From NCBI GenBank assembly GCA_045647525.1, contig JAZRMK010000062.1, positions 1 to 12,633 on the forward strand: 12,633 nt of DNA, in the 5' to 3' direction. Made by a program: the position numbers and the translations under genes. The stretch is from UMGS172 sp045647525 (lineage in GTDB: Bacteria > Bacillota > Clostridia > Oscillospirales > Acutalibacteraceae). Below, piece by piece: positions 7,334 through 12,633 of the stretch. Positions within the stretch are counted from its first letter, which is position 1. Each line of letters starts with the position of its first letter. The notes beneath the pieces were generated by a model. It was not told the DNA's origin. It made no database searches and worked only from the letters and a program-made list of their open reading frames with translations.

Positions 7334-10300
7334 ATGCAAACAAAAAGCAAAACAATGTATCTTAACAAAAAACCATCCAAATTGTGCGTTGTAATTTCAA
7401 TATTACTTTCTGTTACACTGCTGCTGCAAATGTCCGCAGTGGCTATTTCTGCTTCGGAAACAGTTGTCGATAGCAGTTATGTAGTTGCAGAAAAAACCGC
7501 AATAAGTGAAGATACGGTTTCTATTGACGATTTATACAACGGCTCTATAGATATTAATAACATATCTGACGATCAGATTGTAGGGGAACTTAATGGTCGG
7601 CGCGAAGAAAAGACAAAGTACTTTCGGCTTACAGACGGTACTGTGTTAGCAGCAACATATGATAATCCTGTGCATAAGCTGGATGCTGACGGCAAGTGGC
7701 AGGAAATCAATTTTGGTTTATCTGACAATGGCTCCGAGTATGCAAATACCGAGAACTCTATGCAGGTGAAGTTTTCCAAAAATCCGAAGAATGGAAAACT
7801 TTATACATTAAAAACCGATGAAGGTCAGATCAAATGGAGTCTGGTTGGTGTTAAAGAGAGTGTAAAAGAAGCTAAACTCACACAGTATTCGAAAAAACCA
7901 AACAAACTGGCTGTTATTAATACCAGTGGTTGCGTTTCGTATGAAGATATTCTTCCGGGAGTAACACTGCAATATTGGGCAACATCAAATCAGTTGAAGG
8001 AAAATATTATATTTGCCGATTATGACAGCGCACGTGTGTTAGAATTTGAGTTGCAGACTAATAAGTTTGAGTTAACTATTGAGGATAACATTATCTACTT
8101 TGCCAATGCAGACGGAGAAAAGCTATTTTCGATGTCGGCACCATGGATGATGGATAGTAATGGCGCAATCAGTAATGCCATTACTCTTGAACTTTCGGGT
8201 TCAGGAAATCATTATACCGTAAAAGTAAAACCTGATGACGAGTGGCTGAAAAATGCGACTTTTCCTGTTATCGTTGACCCGATTTTCGGCAAAATACTAA
8301 CTGAAAAAGACGAAATTGATACAACATATGTTGCGTCAAGTACCCCGGACAATTCGTATTATGCTTACGGAAGCATAGCGGTAGGAAGAGAATCGTCGCA
8401 ATATGGCAATACACGTTCCGTTGTGAAGTTTGAACTGCCGACTAATGTTACGTCATCGGACAGAGTTATTGCGGCCAGTTTGCTTTTAAGGCAACGTAGT
8501 TTTGATCCTGAAGACAGTAGTAAATCGGTTACCGTTAATGCTCACAAAATAACCAGTGAAATAAGTCTTCCCACGCTTACTTGGAGTGGACTTGACGGAA
8601 AATACAGTCCCATTGTCAGTGATAGTCAAGTGCTGACATTAGCAACGGCTGACGCTTACACTCAAGTTCCGTTTGATATAACAGCAATTGTTCGTGATTG
8701 GTATCAAAATGGCAAAAATTACGGTGTGGCGCTGGTTTCTGAAAACGAAGGCGGAGCATACGATTATGTTACATTCTTTACACGTTATAACACAGGAGTA
8801 TCCGAAATAAATTATCCGGCTCTCGTTATACAATACGCTAATAATAATGGTTTGGAGGATAATCTTACATATCATACTGCCGGTAGTGGCGAAACAGGCA
8901 TTGTATCGGTTAACGATTTTAACGGAAACTTGGTTTATGTTTTCGAGGATGCCTCAACAGATGGTAACCTTTTCCCGATATCAGTTTCCCATGTGTTTGA
9001 TAACTCTTATCGAAACGATGAAAGATATAGTCACACCAGTGGTTATGTTGGCACAGGTTTTAGATTAAATCTTTATGAACGAGTTGTAAGTTGTGACATT
9101 GAGGGATACCCATATAAATATTTAGACTCTGACGGTACTTGGCATTATTTCAAACAAAAGGGCGAATCAGAGACGCTATTTGTTGATGAGTTCTATCCTA
9201 ACCGTGTTCTTGAAAGAATAAATAACACTGATGGGACTCCAAAAAACTTTAAGTTGACAGACGGCTCAGATATCGAGTCAATGTTTACATGGAACGGATA
9301 TCTAACTTACAAAAAGGATGTAATCAACGGTAAAATCGCAGGTATTCATTTTGTCGAAAACACTGCTTATGTAGACAAAATTACCGACGGTGCCGGTAAG
9401 ATAATCGATTTTACATATACTACGATAGATAGTAAAACATATCTGCAGAGTATAACTGATACGTCCGGAAGATCAACCACATTTTCCTATACAGACGGAA
9501 GATTAATATCGATAACGCGTCCGGGAAATCGTGTTGTTACCTTATCTTACGATTCAAACGGAAGTCTTACTAGAATAAAGTCTTACGATAATTCTTGTGT
9601 TGAAATAACTTATTATTCAACAAAATATAATAATACAAATTCACTGCGACGTGTAAAAATGCTTACTGAAAAGGGAACAGACGGAACCGAAGGTAAGAAG
9701 TTAACATTTACGTACGCAACCGGTGAAACAACGGTTACTGATCGTGACGGAAAAACAGAAACAATGATGTTTGACGATTACGGTCAGACGGTTTGTGTGC
9801 GCGACGGTGAAGGACGGGCAAGCTTTTTAAAATATAATTCTCCGGACGCAACCAAAGATGTTAATCCCAGCAAGGGAAACAATACCGATGCAGCTATTTC
9901 TAAATCAACGCAACTCAAATATTCTACAGTCTTACAGTCTACTGTAAATAATTATGTTGCAAATCCCGATTTTGAAAACAGTGAACTTACTCCGTGGCAT
10001 TTCGAAAATAGTACCGCTTCCGGCACGGGAAGTGCTGAGCTTTCTACTGAACAGGCTTATATGGGCAATCAGTCTATTAAGATTCAGAGCACGTCATTTA
10101 CAGGAAGATACGGCTATCAGCAAGGACTTTATTTGTCGGATGTAAGTGAGGGAAAGACATATACCATATCATCTTATGTCAAAGTTACAGATATAACTAC
10201 ATCAACAACACCTATCATCAGTGGAGCAATTGTGTATTTCGGCTTCGAGCTTAAAGACGGAACTTGGGATATGCGGGCTAGCCAAACTATTCAGAACGTA

Positions 10301-12633
10301 GGGGATTGGACTCGCATATCATTGACATTTACGTTGCCGGCAAATGTTAAACAGTTGATTGCAAAGATAGGCTTGTTTGGATGTACGGGTACTGCCTACT
10401 TTGATAATGTCCAGGTTGAAGAAGGCAGTGTTGTCAATAGTTATAATTATATTGATAACGGCGATTTCGGTGATTCGGTCGGCACTGCGTTGCCATGGGG
10501 CTATGTCGGAAAGAACCTTAATTCATCCAAGGATAAAGTGGTCACGGTTGACGGCAGAAATTGTTTTAAAATTGTCGGTGAACGAAAGACTTATAAAAAT
10601 ATAGAGCAATATGTTACGGTTTCCGGCAAAAAGGGAGATAAGTTTTCGTTCAGTGCATGGGCAAAGTCAACAGGTGCACTGTCGCGACTTGGAAGCCTTA
10701 CAGAAGAACACAGAAATTTTGAAATAAGAATATTCTTTGTTCGCTCTGATGGCACCACCAATAGCCACTATTTCCAGTTTGAGAGTATGAGTGATAACTG
10801 GCAGTTCTTGGCAGGTGAGGCAGTGGCCGATGCTGACTATACAACTGTACGTATGGCGCTGATCTACAATAATCAGAAAAACGAGGCCTATGTTGATGAC
10901 TTGTGCCTTTTCAAAGAAGGCAGCAATATTAGATACACATATGATGATTGGGGAAGGGTTGTAACTGTTCAAGATGTAGATAAAGGATCTGATAAAAAGA
11001 CAAAGTATACCTACGTTGTTGCGTATACTGAGGACACATCTGTTACTCCCGACGGAAGAGTTAAAAAAATCACTTACCCTGACGGAACTTTTGAAGAGTA
11101 CACATATGATACTTCTAAGAGAGTCAAGACATACACGGATGCTGACGGGGTTGTCACTACCTACAACTATGATGCAAATGGCAACCTGGTTAGTCAAGAA
11201 GTTACAAATTCCGAAAGTACAGAAGGTACTAAACTGGTTGGATCAACAACTGGATATGATTCGACGGGTAATTATGCCGTATCGTCGGCTGACCCGTTTG
11301 GGCATACCTCGACATCACAGATAAATACAGCAAGCGGTTTGCTCCAATCGGCAACCGATGCAAAGGGCACGGTTACTAATTATACCTATGACCCCAATAC
11401 AGATGCGCTTTTATCTGTTACAACAGGTGACAGTCAGGTCAACTACGGTTATACCGATCATAAGTTAACGTCGATACAACGTAAAACCTCGGATACAGAA
11501 AACGTTACCTATAATTTCGTGTATGATGCATTCGGCAACACAGACACGATTTCTGTTGGTAACCGTGTTCTTATTGACCACACCTACGCCGCTAATAACG
11601 GTAAATTGCTTAGCTCTGCTTACGGCAACGGTTTTATTTTCTCGAATATCTATGACAGCCTTGACCGTGTGACAGGAATAAAGTATAATGGAGTTACAAA
11701 GTACACTTGGGAATACGGCTATAAAGGGCAGGTCGGACTGCATAAAGATTTTGTCAATAATCAAGAGTTCAGGTATACCTATGACTCCGCAGGAAGACTG
11801 ACAAATGTTGTAGGAAAACCCACCGCAGCGGGTATGCCTAGTGTAGATTTCTCGAATTTGTATAATAGTAAAGGTCAGTTGACCGAGGTCACACGCAAGG
11901 TCGGTACATCTTCTTACACGACATCATATAACTATTCAGACAGTGGAAGACTTTTGAGTGAAACCTTTAATAATGGATATACAAATAATTATAATTACGA
12001 TTCGTTCGGCCGTGTGAGTTCAAAGGTTCTTAAAACTGCCGAAGGAGCAGGTATTTTAACAAATTCTTATACCTTCCGTGCGGGCACTGCCGAAAATACG
12101 ACCACTGCAATGATTTCGGGTGCAACCATAAACGGTAACGGTTGGTCTAACGCATACGGCTATACCTATGATGCCAACGGAAATATTACCCAAGTTACTA
12201 AAAACGGTAATATTGTTGAAACCTATGCATATGATGAGCTTAACCAGCTTACAAATGCGACAATAGGCGGCAGAACATATTCGTATACCTATGATGACGG
12301 CGGAAATATCCTTTCAGCAACTCAAAACGACTATACTATTGAATACGGATATGATGATAGCGACTGGTCGGACTTGTTAACGTCGTATGACGGTTTTGCA
12401 ATTACTTATGATGAGATAGGAAATCCGCTTACATACCGTTACGGTATGACACTTACCTGGAACGGCAGACAGCTTGCAACATCCAGTATAGGCGGCGGTG
12501 CAACTTCATATTTGTATAATGCCGACGGAATAAGAACACAGAAGACCTATGACGGAGTTACAACATACTTTACGCTTGACGGGGATAGAATAGTCAGTCA
12601 AAAGACAGGCAGTGAAGAACTGTTCTTCGAGTA
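7334..12633 (+). CDS. Secreted DNRLRE and RHS/YD-repeat giant protein (3' truncated)
   Basis: The frame stays open for 1766 codons and runs off the right edge. Residues 1-40 form a Sec signal peptide: Lys-rich start, hydrophobic core at about 17-33, likely cleavage after SAVA or AISA. Residues 41-328 are the beta-rich region usual before DNRLRE domains in Clostridia (YFRLTDGTVLAATY, SYEDILPGVTLQYW, FPVIVDP). Residues 329-501 are a DNRLRE domain with RSVVKFELP and VPFDITAIVRDWY. Residues about 510-870 hold the YHTAGSGETG segment and first YD-like repeats. Residues 877-1031 and 1040-1196 are two jelly-roll modules. From about 1201 come YD repeats (YTYD at 1201, 1350, 1481, 1610 and 1651), then a YFTLDGDRI segment at 1745, just before the usual RHS core. 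ATG 7334 follows AAAAAGGA (7313-7320) at a rather long 13 bases; upstream in-frame GTG 7322 hits a stop. Such proteins are exported, and many carry C-terminal toxins like WapA. Whether this one does cannot be seen. Confidence 0.9.
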   Translation, partial: MQTKSKTMYLNKKPSKLCVVISILLSVTLLLQMSAVAISASETVVDSSYVVAEKTAISEDTVSIDDLYNGSIDINNISDDQIVGELNGRREEKTKYFRLTDGTVLAATYDNPVHKLDADGKWQEINFGLSDNGSEYANTENSMQVKFSKNPKNGKLYTLKTDEGQIKWSLVGVKESVKEAKLTQYSKKPNKLAVINTSGCVSYEDILPGVTLQYWATSNQLKENIIFADYDSARVLEFELQTNKFELTIEDNIIYFANADGEKLFSMSAPWMMDSNGAISNAITLELSGSGNHYTVKVKPDDEWLKNATFPVIVDPIFGKILTEKDEIDTTYVASSTPDNSYYAYGSIAVGRESSQYGNTRSVVKFELPTNVTSSDRVIAASLLLRQRSFDPEDSSKSVTVNAHKITSEISLPTLTWSGLDGKYSPIVSDSQVLTLATADAYTQVPFDITAIVRDWYQNGKNYGVALVSENEGGAYDYVTFFTRYNTGVSEINYPALVIQYANNNGLEDNLTYHTAGSGETGIVSVNDFNGNLVYVFEDASTDGNLFPISVSHVFDNSYRNDERYSHTSGYVGTGFRLNLYERVVSCDIEGYPYKYLDSDGTWHYFKQKGESETLFVDEFYPNRVLERINNTDGTPKNFKLTDGSDIESMFTWNGYLTYKKDVINGKIAGIHFVENTAYVDKITDGAGKIIDFTYTTIDSKTYLQSITDTSGRSTTFSYTDGRLISITRPGNRVVTLSYDSNGSLTRIKSYDNSCVEITYYSTKYNNTNSLRRVKMLTEKGTDGTEGKKLTFTYATGETTVTDRDGKTETMMFDDYGQTVCVRDGEGRASFLKYNSPDATKDVNPSKGNNTDAAISKSTQLKYSTVLQSTVNNYVANPDFENSELTPWHFENSTASGTGSAELSTEQAYMGNQSIKIQSTSFTGRYGYQQGLYLSDVSEGKTYTISSYVKVTDITTSTTPIISGAIVYFGFELKDGTWDMRASQTIQNVGDWTRISLTFTLPANVKQLIAKIGLFGCTGTAYFDNVQVEEGSVVNSYNYIDNGDFGDSVGTALPWGYVGKNLNSSKDKVVTVDGRNCFKIVGERKTYKNIEQYVTVSGKKGDKFSFSAWAKSTGALSRLGSLTEEHRNFEIRIFFVRSDGTTNSHYFQFESMSDNWQFLAGEAVADADYTTVRMALIYNNQKNEAYVDDLCLFKEGSNIRYTYDDWGRVVTVQDVDKGSDKKTKYTYVVAYTEDTSVTPDGRVKKITYPDGTFEEYTYDTSKRVKTYTDADGVVTTYNYDANGNLVSQEVTNSESTEGTKLVGSTTGYDSTGNYAVSSADPFGHTSTSQINTASGLLQSATDAKGTVTNYTYDPNTDALLSVTTGDSQVNYGYTDHKLTSIQRKTSDTENVTYNFVYDAFGNTDTISVGNRVLIDHTYAANNGKLLSSAYGNGFIFSNIYDSLDRVTGIKYNGVTKYTWEYGYKGQVGLHKDFVNNQEFRYTYDSAGRLTNVVGKPTAAGMPSVDFSNLYNSKGQLTEVTRKVGTSSYTTSYNYSDSGRLLSETFNNGYTNNYNYDSFGRVSSKVLKTAEGAGILTNSYTFRAGTAENTTTAMISGATINGNGWSNAYGYTYDANGNITQVTKNGNIVETYAYDELNQLTNATIGGRTYSYTYDDGGNILSATQNDYTIEYGYDDSDWSDLLTSYDGFAITYDEIGNPLTYRYGMTLTWNGRQLATSSIGGGATSYLYNADGIRTQKTYDGVTTYFTLDGDRIVSQKTGSEELFFE
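9962..10921 (+). other. Two tandem carbohydrate-binding-like (jelly-roll) modules within the RHS protein
   Basis: Residues 877-1031 open with NPDFENSELTPW and close with YFDNVQVEEG. Residues 1040-1196 open with IDNGDFGDSVG and close with YVDDLCLFKEG. Both show the N/GDF start, a central WTRISLTF-like or WQFLAGE-like strand and the Y-(F/V)-D-(N/D) end typical of galactose-binding-like folds related to CBM families 4/9. The pair splits the YD-repeat region in two. Glycan or cell-wall binding is inferred from the fold, and the ligand is unknown. Confidence 0.6.
10925..12633 (+). repeat. RHS/YD-repeat array (degenerate, protein level)
   Basis: The encoded protein repeats a pattern of about 20-25 residues with a YxYDxxGx(L/I/V) core, for example TTYNYDANGNLV, FRYTYDSAGRLT, YGYTYDANGNIT and YSYTYDDGGNIL. 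At DNA level the recurring piece is TATACCTATGA, but the rest has diverged, so these are ancient protein repeats and not recent DNA duplications. In structurally known relatives such repeats build a hollow beta-strand cocoon that encloses the C-terminal toxin. The array continues to the window edge. Confidence 0.85.

Noticed and set aside
10667..11197. 176-codon minus-strand frame that could look like a small membrane or immunity protein
   Set aside because: It is fully antisense to the uninterrupted RHS frame; its hydrophobic runs are the complement of repeated Asp/Asn/Thr/Tyr codons.
10925..12633. Recurring TATACCTATGA-like words as a possible DNA repeat or recombination array
   Set aside because: They encode the conserved YTYD core of the YD repeats, and the sequence between copies has diverged; no direct DNA repeat or CRISPR-like spacing exists.

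Overview
The window looks like a chromosomal segment from an anaerobic, low-to-medium GC Firmicute of the class Clostridia, probably near the Oscillospiraceae/Ruminococcaceae. This is inferred from the order murB-rapZ-whiA-dnaE-pfkA, the Gram-positive WhiA and YvcJ-type RapZ, strong AGGAGG-type ribosome binding sites, GTG starts, and a DNRLRE/RHS giant surface protein of a kind common in gut Clostridia. No species can be named from the sequence alone.

Bases 1-5969 hold a tightly packed, same-strand housekeeping cluster: the 3' part of murB (peptidoglycan precursor synthesis), rapZ/yvcJ (P-loop nucleotide-binding protein), whiA (cell-division-linked DNA-binding protein) and dnaE (DNA polymerase III alpha). 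Gaps are 3 to 14 bases and ribosome binding sites sit in or against the preceding stop codons, so these four are very probably co-transcribed. The cluster ties envelope synthesis, division control and replication together. Two genes often found in this neighbourhood in relatives, yvcK and an HPr-type phosphocarrier gene, are absent from it.

Bases 5970-7079 hold pfkA (ATP-type 6-phosphofructokinase). It has its own near-consensus sigma-A promoter in the 101-base gap after dnaE and a textbook intrinsic terminator after its stop, so it can be expressed as a single-gene unit.

Bases 7080-7333 are an AT-rich intergenic region with no convincing gene. It holds a 15-base palindrome, a likely promoter and a short hairpin in the presumed 5' leader of the next gene.

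From 7334 to the right edge runs one uninterrupted reading frame of at least 1766 codons that continues beyond the window. It encodes a secreted multidomain protein: signal peptide, N-terminal beta-rich region, DNRLRE domain, first YD-like repeats, two tandem jelly-roll carbohydrate-binding-like modules, then a long RHS/YD-repeat array ending close to the expected RHS core. This is the general architecture of WapA-like and polymorphic-toxin proteins. The C-terminal tip, which would decide whether it is a toxin, and any immunity gene lie outside the window. This gene is the main accessory element here. I saw no CRISPR array, tRNA, rRNA or transposase, and nothing that I can defend as a wholly new system.
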